Below are positions 16,201 to 24,861 of a stretch of 32,757 bases of DNA, one piece after another (position 1 is the first letter of the stretch; every line of letters begins with the position of its first letter). A program made the position numbers and the translations under genes. The notes under the pieces are model-generated. The model made no database searches. It saw only the letters and a list, made by a program, of their open reading frames with translations, and was not told where the DNA came from. Origin of the DNA: Candidatus Rokuibacteriota bacterium (GTDB lineage: Bacteria > Methylomirabilota > Methylomirabilia > Rokubacteriales > CSP1-6); NCBI GenBank assembly GCA_003220265.1, contig QHRW01000034.1, positions 1-32,757 of the forward strand. The letters are read 5' to 3'.

Positions 16201-17447
16201 CACTCCGGCTCCTCTCTCAGTCGAATGCCAATGCCTTGCGGTCCCGGCCGCTGCAGCCACATCGCCACCAGCCCCACGACGACGACGGCGGCGCCGAGCG
16301 CGTTGAGGGGGCCGAAGCCCCACGCGCCCAGGATCATGCCGCCGGCGGCGCTGCCGAGCGCGCCCATCAAGCCCATCACGAGATCGGCGAGGCCCTGGAT
16401 CGACGTGCGCTCGCTCGCGGAGAGCGCGTCGGTCAGGAGCGCGCTCGCCGCCACGAAGGCGAGGTTCCAGCCCACCCCGTTGAGGAACAGTCCCAGCATG
16501 ACCAGGCCGCTGTCGCTGCCCGGTGCGAGGCCGGCCACCGCCACCGCCAGCAGGAGGCCGAGGCCGCCGGCGCCGATCATCGGCACGCGGCCGAAGCGAT
16601 CGCACAACCAGCCCGAGAGCGGCGAGGCCACGTACATGCCGCCGAGATGCATCGAAACGGCGAGACCGATCGTGCTCACGGAATGGCCGTGATCGTGGAG
16701 ATAGACCGGCGAGGTGGACGTGGTGCCGATCATCACGATCTGGCTCAGCATGAGCGTGCTGACGGCGATGCGCGCGCGCGGCTCGACGACGATCTCGCGG
16801 AGCGCGCGCGGCGGCATGGCCGGACGGCTGCCGGCCGCGTCCTGCTCCATGCGCCGCGCGATCGCCAGCGGATCGGGACGCAGCAAGGCTTCCACGAGCA
16901 CCGCGGCCAGGCCGTAGCCGGCCACGCTGATCAGGAACGCGCTGCCCACCGGCGAGAGCCCCAGCAGCGCGCCGGCGCGGACGGCGCCGGGCATGAGGTT
17001 GGGCCCGAGGATCGCGCCGATCGTCGAGCCCCACACGATGAGGCCCATCGCGCGCCCGCGCTCGGCCACAGGGCTGACGTCGGCGGCGGCGTAGCGTGCG
17101 AGCTGGTTGGACGTCTGGGCGATGCCGAACAGCGCCATGCCGACGAGCAGCAGCGCGAAGCTGCCGGCCAGCACGCCGCCCATGCCGAGCCCGGCGCCGA
17201 GCACGGCGAGGCCGTAGCCCAGCGTGAGACCGGGACGGCGGCCGACGCGCGCCATGAGGCGCGAGAGCGGCCAGCTCGCCAGCGCCGTGCCGAGCGCGCC
17301 GACGGCGACCGGCAAGCCGACCCACGTGTTGGTCCCCGTGATGGCCGCCGCCATGATGCCGCCCACCGCCATGCCGATCGAGTGGCCGGTGCTGCCCAGC
17401 ACCTGCGCGACGAACAGCGTCGCCATCAGCGCGCCGCGACGAGGCAT
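16200..17447 (-). CDS. MFS transporter
   Basis: A 415-residue membrane protein with about 12 hydrophobic segments in two halves. Each half carries the MFS loop signature: [14 protein letters not shown] after helix 2 and [14 protein letters not shown] after helix 8. A long cytoplasmic loop (about residues 190-225, rich in R, P and E) separates the halves. Members exchange small solutes or drugs for protons. The substrate is not evident. The gene starts 5 bases after the carboxyltransferase stop and overlaps the following hydrolase gene, so it is co-expressed with both. It could export a product or import a substrate of that unit. Confidence 0.87.
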   Translation of the reverse strand: MPRRGALMATLFVAQVLGSTGHSIGMAVGGIMAAAITGTNTWVGLPVAVGALGTALASWPLSRLMARVGRRPGLTLGYGLAVLGAGLGMGGVLAGSFALLLVGMALFGIAQTSNQLARYAAADVSPVAERGRAMGLIVWGSTIGAILGPNLMPGAVRAGALLGLSPVGSAFLISVAGYGLAAVLVEALLRPDPLAIARRMEQDAAGSRPAMPPRALREIVVEPRARIAVSTLMLSQIVMIGTTSTSPVYLHDHGHSVSTIGLAVSMHLGGMYVASPLSGWLCDRFGRVPMIGAGGLGLLLAVAVAGLAPGSDSGLVMLGLFLNGVGWNLAFVAASALLTDALSASERTSIQGLADLVMGLMGALGSAAGGMILGAWGFGPLNALGAAVVVVGLVAMWLQRPGPQGIGIRLREEPE

Positions 17448-17452
17448 GGGCC

Positions 17453-19000
17453 CTACGGCCGCATCGGGTGAGCGGACGGGCCCGGACGGCGGAGCGGAGC
17501 GGCCAGGTTGGCGAACTCACACAGCAGCGGACGCGTCTCGCGCGGATCCACGATCTCCTCGATCCAGAACGTCTCGGCCGAGCGGAACGGCGAGCGCAGC
17601 TTGGTCAGCCGATCCTCGATCTCCGCCATCTTCGCCTTCGGATCGTCGGCAGCGTCGAGATCGGCGCGGTAGGCGGCCTCGATGCCGCCTTCCAGCGGCA
17701 GCGAGCCCCAGCGCCCCGACGGCCACGCGTAGCGCACGCAGTACTGGCTGCCGTTGCGGTGGGCGGCGCCGGCCACGCCGAAGACGTTGCGGATGATCAC
17801 CGCGCACCACGGCACCGAGGACTGCCAGATGGCCGACATCGCGCGCACCCCCTGCTTGATCGTCCCCGTCTCCTCCGCGTCCTTGCCGATGAGGAAGCCG
17901 GGGCAATCGACGAGGTACACGATCGGCAGGTGGAAGGTCTGGGCGAGATCGACGAAGCGCTCCACCTTCTGGCAGGTGTCGGCCGTCCACGCGCCGCCGT
18001 AGAAGTACGGATCGCTCGCCATCAGCGCCACCGGCCAGCCGTCGAGCCGCGCGAAGCCGGTGACGACGGCGCGGCCGTAGAGCGCCGACATCTCGAAGAA
18101 GGAGCCGCGATCGACGACGGCCTCGACGATCGGCCGCATCTTGTACGGCTTGCGCACGTCGTGCGGGATCGCCTCGAACAGCCACGGCTCGCGGCGCTCG
18201 GGATCGTCGGTGATCGGTCCGCGCGGCGGCACGTCGTCCACCGACGACGGCAGGTAGGAGAGGAAGCGCCGCGCGCATGCGAACGCCTCGTCTTCCGTGT
18301 CCACCGCGTGATCGACGGCGCCGGCCTTGAGCTGGATCTGCCAGCCACCGAGCTCGTTCTTGGTCAGCTTCTGCCCCAGGCGCTCGACGACGGGCGGGCC
18401 GGCCACGAACAGCGCGGACTTGTCCTTGATCATCACCGAGTAGTGCGCGGCGGCGAGATGGGCGGCGCCGAGGCCGGCCACCGAGCCGAGCCCGAGGGCG
18501 ACGCGCGGAATGGTGGCGATGTTGGTCACCACCCACTCCCAGCCGTCCACGGCCGGGACGTTGGCGCGCCCGGTGGTCTCGATCGTCTTCACCGAGCCGC
18601 CGCCGCCGGAGCCTTCCACGAGACGGATCAGCGGCAGGCGGAGATCGTGGGCCATCCGCTCGCACATGTTGTGCTTGCCCTTGATCGTGGCGTCGGCGGA
18701 GCCGCCGCGCACGGTGAAGTCGTCGCCGCCGATCACCACCGGGCGGCCGTCGATCTTCGCGCGGCCGAAGATGAAGTTGGAGGGCGTGAAGGTCTCGAGG
18801 TCGTTGCTGGCGTTGTACGTCGCGCGGCCGGCGATCTTGCCCATCTCGTGGAAGCTGGCGGGATCGGCCAGGCGCGCGACGCGCTCGCGGATGGTGAGCC
18901 GGCCCCCGTCGTGCTGGCGCTTGACGCGCTCGGCGCCGCCCAGCTCCTCGGCGAGCTGCTCGCGCCGTCGCAGCTCGTCCATCTCCTTTTGCCAGTCCAT
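17453..19000 (-). CDS. Acyl-CoA carboxylase carboxyltransferase subunit (biotin-dependent family)
   Basis: A 515-residue member of the carboxyl transferase family, as in propionyl-, methylcrotonyl- and geranyl-CoA carboxylase beta subunits (usually 510-540 residues). It has the N-terminal [35 protein letters not shown], a glycine-rich [13 protein letters not shown], and the C-terminal-half [23 protein letters not shown] segment. It carries the CoA/biotin crotonase-like halves in tandem. It transfers carboxyl from carboxybiotin to an acyl-CoA. No biotin carboxylase or biotin carrier gene lies in the window, so the partner must be elsewhere, or the protein has another role such as decarboxylation. 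The ATG has no strong Shine-Dalgarno, but TAGAGT ends 9 bases upstream. Confidence 0.88.
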   Translation of the reverse strand: MDWQKEMDELRRREQLAEELGGAERVKRQHDGGRLTIRERVARLADPASFHEMGKIAGRATYNASNDLETFTPSNFIFGRAKIDGRPVVIGGDDFTVRGGSADATIKGKHNMCERMAHDLRLPLIRLVEGSGGGGSVKTIETTGRANVPAVDGWEWVVTNIATIPRVALGLGSVAGLGAAHLAAAHYSVMIKDKSALFVAGPPVVERLGQKLTKNELGGWQIQLKAGAVDHAVDTEDEAFACARRFLSYLPSSVDDVPPRGPITDDPERREPWLFEAIPHDVRKPYKMRPIVEAVVDRGSFFEMSALYGRAVVTGFARLDGWPVALMASDPYFYGGAWTADTCQKVERFVDLAQTFHLPIVYLVDCPGFLIGKDAEETGTIKQGVRAMSAIWQSSVPWCAVIIRNVFGVAGAAHRNGSQYCVRYAWPSGRWGSLPLEGGIEAAYRADLDAADDPKAKMAEIEDRLTKLRSPFRSAETFWIEEIVDPRETRPLLCEFANLAAPLRRPGPSAHPMRP

Positions 19001-19009
19001 CGGCCCTCG

Positions 19010-19019
19010 ACTCTACCAT
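19010..19019. promoter_or_regulatory. Overlapping divergent -10-like sites
   Basis: Minus-strand TAGAGT (19015-19010) ends 9 bases before the carboxyltransferase ATG. Plus-strand TACCAT (19014-19019) ends 13 bases before the ATG at 19033. The two genes are divergent with only 32 bases between start codons, and neither has a clear Shine-Dalgarno. Very short leaders are likely, and the two promoters would compete. Confidence 0.35.
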
Positions 19020-19032
19020 CGGATGCCGTAAG

Positions 19033-20265
19033 ATGCGGCGCATGATCCAGCGCATCGCGTCGTGTCTGCTGGCTGCGCTGCTGCTCACCACGTCCACCGC
19101 GCTCGCCGCCGATCCGATTCGCATCGGCTACCTCGGTCCTCTCACCGGCATCTTCGCGCAGGCCGGCAAGGACATGCTGGAGGGGCTCAAGATGGGACTG
19201 GAGGGCGCGGGCGGCCAGGTGGCCGGGCGCAAGCTCGAGCTGGTCGACGAGGACAACGAGGGCAACCCGGCGACGGCGCAGACGAAGTACCGCAAGCTCG
19301 TCCAGCAGGACAAGATCCACGTGCTGGCCGGCGTCCTGCTCGCCAACATCGGCTACGCGCTGGTGCCCCCGATCGAGCGCGACGAGCTGCCCGCGCTGTT
19401 CCTCACCACGCCCGACGATCTCACCAAGCGCCGGCCGCCCCGGTGGATCCTCCGCTCCAACTTTGCGGCGAGCCAGCCGATGCACGCGCTCGGTGACTAC
19501 GCGGCGAAGACGCTCAAGTACAAGAAGGTCGCCGCCATCGCGATGGACAACCCGTTCGGCCACGAGGGCATCGGCGGCTTCCAGCGCGTGTTCGAGGACG
19601 CCGGCGGCCGCGTGGTGCAGAAGACGTGGGTGCCGCTCAACGCGATGGACTTCGCGCCGTATCTCACGCAGGTCCCGAAGGACGTGGACGCCGTCGTGCA
19701 GGTCTTCGTCGCCGGCCAGGCCGTGCGCTTCGCCAAGCAGTACGCCGACAGTGGATTGAAGGACAAGCTCCCGCTCGTCGGCACCGGCGTGTTCACCGAC
19801 GAGTCCGCGCTGCGCTCGATGGGCGACGAGGCGATCGGCATCATCGGCACCAGCATCTGGTCGCCCACGCTGACCAACCCGGCCAACCAGGCCTTCATGA
19901 AGCTCGCGGAAGCCCGGCTCAAGCGCACGCCCGCCTACTTCCACGCCGTCATGTACAGCGCCGGCCGCTGGATCACCGACGCCGCCAAGGCCGTGGACGG
20001 CAAGGTCGAGGATCGCGCGAAGTTCCTGGCTGCCATCCGCAAGGCCATCGAGACCACCGAGGACCCGCGCGGCCCCATCAAGCTGGACGACTACAACAAC
20101 CCGACGGAGAACGTCTACATCACGAAGGTCGAGAAGGTCGGCGGCCGCCTGCAGACGACCGTCATCCACACCTACCCGATGGTGTCGCAGTTCTGGACCT
20201 ACAAGCCCGAGGAGTTCCTGAAGACGCCGGCATACGACCGGAGCTATCCGCCGGTGCGGCCGTAG
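19033..20265 (+). CDS. Branched-chain amino acid type (LivJ/LivK-like) ABC solute-binding protein
   Basis: A 410-residue type 1 periplasmic binding protein (Peripla_BP_6). The signal peptide ends near residue 25 (TSTALA/AD). The mature start is DPIRIGYLGPLTGIFAQAG, the family signature, followed by GRKLELVDEDNEGNPATAQTK and a central hinge around KVAAIAMDNPFGHEG. Relatives bind leucine, amides, urea or aromatic acids, and the ligand here is unknown. The first ATG (19033) and a second (19042) are both possible. The former adds the positive residues MRR to the signal peptide. No liv permease or ATPase genes are adjacent. The stop TAG overlaps the frame of the following protease. Confidence 0.9.
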   Translation: MRRMIQRIASCLLAALLLTTSTALAADPIRIGYLGPLTGIFAQAGKDMLEGLKMGLEGAGGQVAGRKLELVDEDNEGNPATAQTKYRKLVQQDKIHVLAGVLLANIGYALVPPIERDELPALFLTTPDDLTKRRPPRWILRSNFAASQPMHALGDYAAKTLKYKKVAAIAMDNPFGHEGIGGFQRVFEDAGGRVVQKTWVPLNAMDFAPYLTQVPKDVDAVVQVFVAGQAVRFAKQYADSGLKDKLPLVGTGVFTDESALRSMGDEAIGIIGTSIWSPTLTNPANQAFMKLAEARLKRTPAYFHAVMYSAGRWITDAAKAVDGKVEDRAKFLAAIRKAIETTEDPRGPIKLDDYNNPTENVYITKVEKVGGRLQTTVIHTYPMVSQFWTYKPEEFLKTPAYDRSYPPVRP

Positions 20266-20324
20266 CGAGCGGGCCCACGGACGAAGAGGTCCTCGCGCTC
20301 GCCCCCGCGGCGCCGCCGCCTGCT

Positions 20325-21035
20325 CTGAGAGCTGGGAGAGCGCTGCTCATCCTGCTCGCCTTCTTCGCTGCGCAGGTGCTCACGGGCCTCCTCGTCGGTG
20401 TCGTCACGACGGGGCCCGGGACGACCACGTCGGTACCGGGCGGCGAGCATCTCCACCTGGCGCTGGCCGGCATCCTTGGCCTGGCGGCCGGCGGCCTCTG
20501 GGCGTGGCGCCTGACCTGGAAGACGTTGCGAGGCCCCAGCCGTGAGGACGGGCTCCGGTCACTGGGATGGGCGGCCGCCACGCAACGCAGCGTGCTGCTG
20601 GCGTGTCTCACCGGCGTGGTGCTCGCGTTCATCCTGCTGTTCGTCCTGCTTCCAGCCTTTCCCGACGCGCCTGGCCGTCGCTGGGGACCGATGGTGCGCG
20701 TGGTGACCGCGGGAGGCTGGCCGCGCCACGTGTTCGCTCTCATGGCAATCCTCGTCGCACCGCCCGTCGAGGAGTTCATGTTTCGCGGCGTCCTCTTCGC
20801 CGGGCTGGCACGGTCCTGGGGCGCAGTGCCGGCCGGGGTCGTCTCGACGCTGCTCTTCGTGACGATGCACCTGCCCGAGACCGGCGGCTACTGGGCGGCG
20901 ATCGCCGGCATCGCTCTGGCGGGTCTCGCGATGCTCCTGGCCCGGACGTCCACCCGCTCGCTGTTGCCCGCGATGGCGCTACACGCGTCGTACAACGGAG
21001 CCGTCACGCTGGTGATCTACCTGGTGGCCCCTTGA
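20325..21035 (+). CDS. CPBP-family intramembrane metalloprotease (start uncertain)
   Basis: A multi-spanning membrane protein with the three motifs of the CPBP/ABI protease family (Rce1 relatives): EEFMFRG (E-E-x3-R), the F-x3-H motif in LLFVTMHLPE, and H-x3-N in LHASYNG. These build the metal-dependent active site within the membrane. Bacterial members process or protect peptides, and the target is unknown. The start is a problem. The frame stays open far upstream into the binding-protein gene but has no ATG, GTG or TTG between there and GTG 20376, which would cut the first membrane helix (ALLILLAFFAAQVL). I place the start at CTG 20325 as the most sensible by topology. A GTA codon (20262) overlaps the upstream stop as GTAG. 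The family call is secure. Confidence 0.8.
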   Translation: MRAGRALLILLAFFAAQVLTGLLVGVVTTGPGTTTSVPGGEHLHLALAGILGLAAGGLWAWRLTWKTLRGPSREDGLRSLGWAAATQRSVLLACLTGVVLAFILLFVLLPAFPDAPGRRWGPMVRVVTAGGWPRHVFALMAILVAPPVEEFMFRGVLFAGLARSWGAVPAGVVSTLLFVTMHLPETGGYWAAIAGIALAGLAMLLARTSTRSLLPAMALHASYNGAVTLVIYLVAP

Positions 21036-21060
21036 CATCAGCAGCGCGCGCGCTTAGCGT
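21032..21060 (+). promoter_or_regulatory. Candidate sigma70-type promoter of the cox operon
   Basis: A perfect TTGACA (21032-21037) lies 17 bases before TAGCGT (21055-21060), placing the start point near 21067. That gives a leader of about 75 bases before coxM. The -35 box overlaps the stop codon of the protease gene. No second-gene evidence is available. Confidence 0.5.
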
Positions 21061-21140
21061 GCACGATCACAGTCCGCGCCGACTATGACGACGTCCCGGA
21101 AAAGTCACTGGCGCGCGGCTGACGTGGGAGGGACGACCAC

Positions 21141-22016
21141 ATGATTCCAGCCGCGTTCGCCTACCATGCGCCGAAATCGCTGACCGAGGCGACGGCGCTC
21201 CTTGCCAAGCTGGGTGACGGCGCCAAGGTCCTGTCGGGCGGCCAGAGCCTGATCCCCCTGATGAAGCTGCGGCTGACCAGCCCGCCGCACGTGGTGGACA
21301 TCAACGGGATTCAGGGGCTGGCGTACCTGAAGGAGGCCGACGGCTTCCTGCGCATCGGCGCGCTCACCCGGGAGTCGGACCTGGACGAGTCGGAGCTGAT
21401 CCGCACGCGATACCCCCTGCTGCACGACACGTGCAAGGTCATCGCCGATCCGCTCGTGCGCAACATGGCCACGGTGGGCGGCAATCTCGCGCACGGCGAC
21501 CCGGCCAACGACCATCCGGCCGCCATGCTGGCGCTGGGGGCCCAGGTCGTGGCCGTCGGCGGCAAGGGCGAGCGCCGGATTCCCATCGCGAGCTTCTTCA
21601 CGGGACCGTTCGAGACGGCGCTCGAGCCCGACGAGATCCTGACGGAGATCCGCGTGCCGGTCCCGCCGGCCGGGAGCGGCGGCGCCTACGTGAAGATGGA
21701 GCGCAAGGTCGGCGACTTCGCGACGGCGGCGGTCGCCGCGCAGGTCACGCTGGCGGCCTCCGGCGTCTGTGAATCCGCCGGGATCGGCCTCACCAACGTG
21801 GGGCTCACGCCCATCCAGGCTTCGCGCGCGGAAGCGGCGTTGAAGGGAAAGAGGCCGGACGAGGCGGCGATCGCGGAGGCGGCCAGACTTGCGGCGGAGG
21901 CGGCGCAGCCCACCGACGATCTGCGGGGACCGGCCGAGTACAAGAAGGACCTGGTGCGCGTGCTGACCACGCGCGCCCTGCGCCGTGCGCTCGAGCGCGC
22001 GACGGCACGGAGGTGA
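21141..22016 (+). CDS. coxM: Carbon monoxide dehydrogenase medium (FAD) subunit
   Basis: A 291-residue FAD-binding subunit of the molybdenum hydroxylase family (CoxM is about 288). The FAD-binding motifs are SGGQS (residues 32-36, usually AGGQS) and TVGGN (111-115), with [13 protein letters not shown] following. A C-terminal CO_deh_flav_C domain starts near [19 protein letters not shown]. It passes electrons from the small subunit's clusters to the quinone pool. The ATG at 21141 has GGGAGGG about 8 bases upstream. It is the first gene of coxM-coxS-coxL, the order of form I operons. The identification as CO dehydrogenase rests on coxL. Confidence 0.93.
   Translation: MIPAAFAYHAPKSLTEATALLAKLGDGAKVLSGGQSLIPLMKLRLTSPPHVVDINGIQGLAYLKEADGFLRIGALTRESDLDESELIRTRYPLLHDTCKVIADPLVRNMATVGGNLAHGDPANDHPAAMLALGAQVVAVGGKGERRIPIASFFTGPFETALEPDEILTEIRVPVPPAGSGGAYVKMERKVGDFATAAVAAQVTLAASGVCESAGIGLTNVGLTPIQASRAEAALKGKRPDEAAIAEAARLAAEAAQPTDDLRGPAEYKKDLVRVLTTRALRRALERATARR
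22009..22016 (+). promoter_or_regulatory. Ribosome binding site deciding the coxS start
   Basis: GGAGGTGA lies 5 bases before ATG 22022. An in-frame GTG at 22013 lies inside this site and overlaps the coxM stop. The ATG is therefore the better start, giving a protein beginning [10 protein letters not shown]. Confidence 0.7.
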
Positions 22017-22021
22017 CGACG

Positions 22022-22492
22022 ATGCAGGTCCAGCTCACCATCAACGGCGAGAAGCACGAGGCGGACGTCGAGCCGCGCCTGCTGCTCGTGCACCTGATCC
22101 GTGACGTCCTGCGGCTGACCGGCACCCACATCGGCTGCGACACGACCCACTGCGGCGCCTGCACCGTCCTGCTGGAAGGGCGGGCGGTAAAGTCGTGCAC
22201 GCTCTTCGCGGTCCAGGCCAGCGGCAAGCAGCTCATGACCGTGGAAGGTCTGGAGCAGGACGGCAAGCTCCATCCGCTGCAGGAAGGGTTCATGGCCGAG
22301 CACGGCCTGCAGTGCGGCTACTGTACGCCGGGCATGCTGATGACGAGCGTCGCCTTCCTGGAAAAGCACCCGAAGCCGAGCGAGGACGACATCCGCCGGG
22401 CGATCTCCGGCAACCTCTGCCGCTGCACGGGGTACGTGAACATCGTCAAGGCCGTCCAGCACGCAGCGGCCGCGCTGCAAGGAGGCGCGTGA
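22022..22492 (+). CDS. coxS: Carbon monoxide dehydrogenase small (2Fe-2S) subunit
   Basis: A 156-residue iron-sulfur subunit. The N-terminal plant-type [2Fe-2S] cluster uses Cys39, Cys44, Cys47 and Cys59 ([12 protein letters not shown]...SC). The C-terminal helical domain holds the second cluster with Cys98, Cys101, Cys133 and Cys135 (QCGYCTPGM and LCRCTGY). All eight ligands are present, so electron transfer from the Mo-Cu site to FAD should be intact. Its TGA overlaps the coxL ATG (TGATG). Length agrees with CoxS (about 160). The same architecture occurs in xanthine dehydrogenase and aldehyde oxidase, so the assignment depends on the neighbouring coxL. Confidence 0.94.
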   Translation: MQVQLTINGEKHEADVEPRLLLVHLIRDVLRLTGTHIGCDTTHCGACTVLLEGRAVKSCTLFAVQASGKQLMTVEGLEQDGKLHPLQEGFMAEHGLQCGYCTPGMLMTSVAFLEKHPKPSEDDIRRAISGNLCRCTGYVNIVKAVQHAAAALQGGA

Positions 22493-24858
22493 TGGAGCCC
22501 CGCACGACGGCCGACGTCGGAGGAATGGGCCACTCGCTCAAGCGCAAGGAAGACCCGCGCTTCATTCGCGGCAGGGGCACGTACGTGGACGACGTCCAGC
22601 TGCCCGGCATGCTCTATCTCGACATCGTCCGCAGCACGCACGCCCACGCGAAGATCGTGAAGATCGACTCGGCCAAGGCGCTCGCCGTGCCCGGCGTGCT
22701 GGCCGTGATCACCGGGGCCGATCTGGCCAAGTACAACCTGCACTGGATGCCGACGCTCATGTCGGACACCCAGATGGTGCTGCCGGTCGAGAAGGTCATG
22801 TACCAGGCGCAGGAAGTGGCGGCCGTGCTCGCCACCAGCCGCTACGCCGCCGCCGACGGCGCCGCCGTCGTCGAGGTCGAGTACGACCCGCTGCCCGTGG
22901 TCGTCGATCCGCGCAAGGCGCTGGAGCCCGGCGCTCCCGTGCTGCGCACCGACAAGAAGGACAAGAAGGACAACCACATCTGGCACTGGGAGTGGGGCGA
23001 GAAGGCCGCCACCGACCGCGCCTTCACCGAGGCGGCGGTCACGGTGAAGGAGAACATCTACCTGCCACGCATCCACGTGGCGTCGATCGAGACGTGCGGC
23101 TGCATCGCGCACTTCGACAAGATCGACGGCAAGCTCACCGTGTGGATGACGACGCAGGCGCCCCACGCGATCCGCACGGTATTTGCCCTTGTCGCGGGTC
23201 ATGTCGGGCTCACCGAACACAAAATCAGGATCATTTCGCCGGACATCGGCGGCGGCTTCGGCGGCAAGGTCCCCGTTTATCCAGGCTACGTCATCGCGGT
23301 GGCCGCCTCGGTGCTCACCGGCAAGCCGGTGAAGTGGATCGAGGACCGGATGGAGAACCTGCAGGCCGACTCCTTCGCGCGCGACTACCACATCACCGCC
23401 GAGCTGGCGGCGAACAAGGACGGCAAGCTCACGGCGCTCCGGATCAAGACGCTCGCCGACCACGGCTACACCGACGCCGCCGCCAACCCGTCGAAATTCC
23501 CGGCCGGGCTCTTCCACGTGTGCACGGGCTCCTACGACCTCAAGGCCGCGCACGTGGAAGTGGACGGCGTGTACACGAACAAGCCGCCGGGCGGCATCGC
23601 CTACCGGTGCTCGTTCCGCGTGACCGAGGCCGTGCACACGATCGAGCGCATGGTCGATCTGATGGCGCACCAGCTCGACATCGATCCCGCCGAGTTCCGG
23701 ATGAAGAACTTCGTCAAGCCGGAGCAGTTCCCCTACAAGTCGGCGCTCGGCTGGGAGTACGACTCCGGCAATTACGCGGGCGCGCTGCAGAAGGCGATGG
23801 ACACCATCAGCTATGCCGAGCTGCGGAAGGAGCAGGCCGCCCGGCGCGCGCGCGGCGAGCTCATGGGCATCGGCATCTCGAGCTTCACCGAGATCGTCGG
23901 CGCCGGCCCCTCCAAGCACTTCGACATCCTGGGGCTCAAGATGTTCGACTCGTGCGAGATCCGCGTGCACCCGACCGGAAAGGCCATCGCGCGGTTCGGC
24001 ACCAAGTCGCAGGGCCAGGGCCACGAGACGACGTACGCCCAGATCCTGGCCGAGGAGCTCGGCATCCCCGCCAGGGACATTCAGGTCGAGGAAGGCGACA
24101 CCGACACCGCGCCGTACGGCCTCGGCACCTACGCGAGCCGCTCCACACCGGTGGCCGGCGCCGCCGCCGCCGTCGCCGCGCGCAAGGTGCGCGACAAGGC
24201 GCGCAAGATCGCCGCGCACCTGCTCGAAGTCGCCGAAGACGACCTCGTGTGGGAGCCGGGGAAATTCTCCGTGAAGGGCGCGCCGAGCCAGTCGAAGACG
24301 ATCCAGGACTGCGCCTTCGCCGCCTACACCAACCATCCGCAAGGGATGGAGGCGGGGCTGGAGGCGGTCAGCTATTACGATCCGCCGAACCTCACCTACC
24401 CGTTCGGCAGCTACATCTGCGTGGTCGACGTCGATGCGGGCACGGGCGAGGTGAAGGTGCGCCGCTTCGTCGCCATCGACGACTGCGGCAACATCATCAA
24501 CCCGATGATCGTGCAGGGCCAGGTGCACGGCGGGCTCACGATGGGCCTGGCGCCGGCGCTGTTCGAGGAGATCTCGTACGACGAGCACGGCAACGTCCAG
24601 GGCGGCAGCTTCATCGACTATCTTGTGCCGACCGCGGTCGAGACGCCGAAGTGGGAGACGGGCCACACCATCACGCCGTCACCGCACCATCCGCTGGGGG
24701 CCAAGGGCGTCGGCGAGTCGGCCACCGTCGGCGCGCCGGCGGCCATCGCCAACGCGGTCGTCGATGCGCTCTGGCACCTGGGCGTGCGCCACGTGGACAT
24801 TCCGATCACGCCGGCCAAGGTCTGGAAGCTGCTCCGCGAGCACGGCGTCCGGGGGTGA
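22492..24858 (+). CDS. coxL: Form I aerobic carbon monoxide dehydrogenase large subunit
   Basis: A 788-residue molybdenum subunit. The active-site loop reads AYRCSFR (residues 370-376), matching the AYXCSFR signature that separates form I (true) CO dehydrogenases from form II (AYRGAGR). Cys373 is the expected copper ligand of the Mo-S-Cu centre. GGGFGGK (253-259) and KGVGESA with Glu742 (the catalytic glutamate position) are also present. It oxidises CO with water to CO2, two electrons and two protons. The start has AAGGAGG upstream and overlaps coxS. The copper-binding and molybdopterin-contacting parts look complete, so a working enzyme is likely. CO could serve as an energy source or survival fuel at trace levels (inference from known form I bacteria). 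Confidence 0.95.
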   Translation: MEPRTTADVGGMGHSLKRKEDPRFIRGRGTYVDDVQLPGMLYLDIVRSTHAHAKIVKIDSAKALAVPGVLAVITGADLAKYNLHWMPTLMSDTQMVLPVEKVMYQAQEVAAVLATSRYAAADGAAVVEVEYDPLPVVVDPRKALEPGAPVLRTDKKDKKDNHIWHWEWGEKAATDRAFTEAAVTVKENIYLPRIHVASIETCGCIAHFDKIDGKLTVWMTTQAPHAIRTVFALVAGHVGLTEHKIRIISPDIGGGFGGKVPVYPGYVIAVAASVLTGKPVKWIEDRMENLQADSFARDYHITAELAANKDGKLTALRIKTLADHGYTDAAANPSKFPAGLFHVCTGSYDLKAAHVEVDGVYTNKPPGGIAYRCSFRVTEAVHTIERMVDLMAHQLDIDPAEFRMKNFVKPEQFPYKSALGWEYDSGNYAGALQKAMDTISYAELRKEQAARRARGELMGIGISSFTEIVGAGPSKHFDILGLKMFDSCEIRVHPTGKAIARFGTKSQGQGHETTYAQILAEELGIPARDIQVEEGDTDTAPYGLGTYASRSTPVAGAAAAVAARKVRDKARKIAAHLLEVAEDDLVWEPGKFSVKGAPSQSKTIQDCAFAAYTNHPQGMEAGLEAVSYYDPPNLTYPFGSYICVVDVDAGTGEVKVRRFVAIDDCGNIINPMIVQGQVHGGLTMGLAPALFEEISYDEHGNVQGGSFIDYLVPTAVETPKWETGHTITPSPHHPLGAKGVGESATVGAPAAIANAVVDALWHLGVRHVDIPITPAKVWKLLREHGVRG

Positions 24859-24861
24859 GCC

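Noticed and set aside
14932..17520. An 862-codon open frame on the minus strand
   Set aside because: Only its last 422 codons are real (the serine hydrolase). The upstream part is out-of-frame sequence of the MFS gene.
22951..22974. Tandem 9-base repeat (GACAAGAAG) in coxL
   Set aside because: It encodes a short DKKDKKD surface segment and keeps the frame. I see no further structure.
22318..24666. A 782-codon open frame opposite coxL
   Set aside because: It is a reverse-frame shadow of coxL with a biased H, R, V and D composition and no motifs.
22492..24858. Xanthine dehydrogenase or form II CO dehydrogenase annotation
   Set aside because: The loop reads AYRCSFR, not AYRGAGR, and the gene order M-S-L fits form I.
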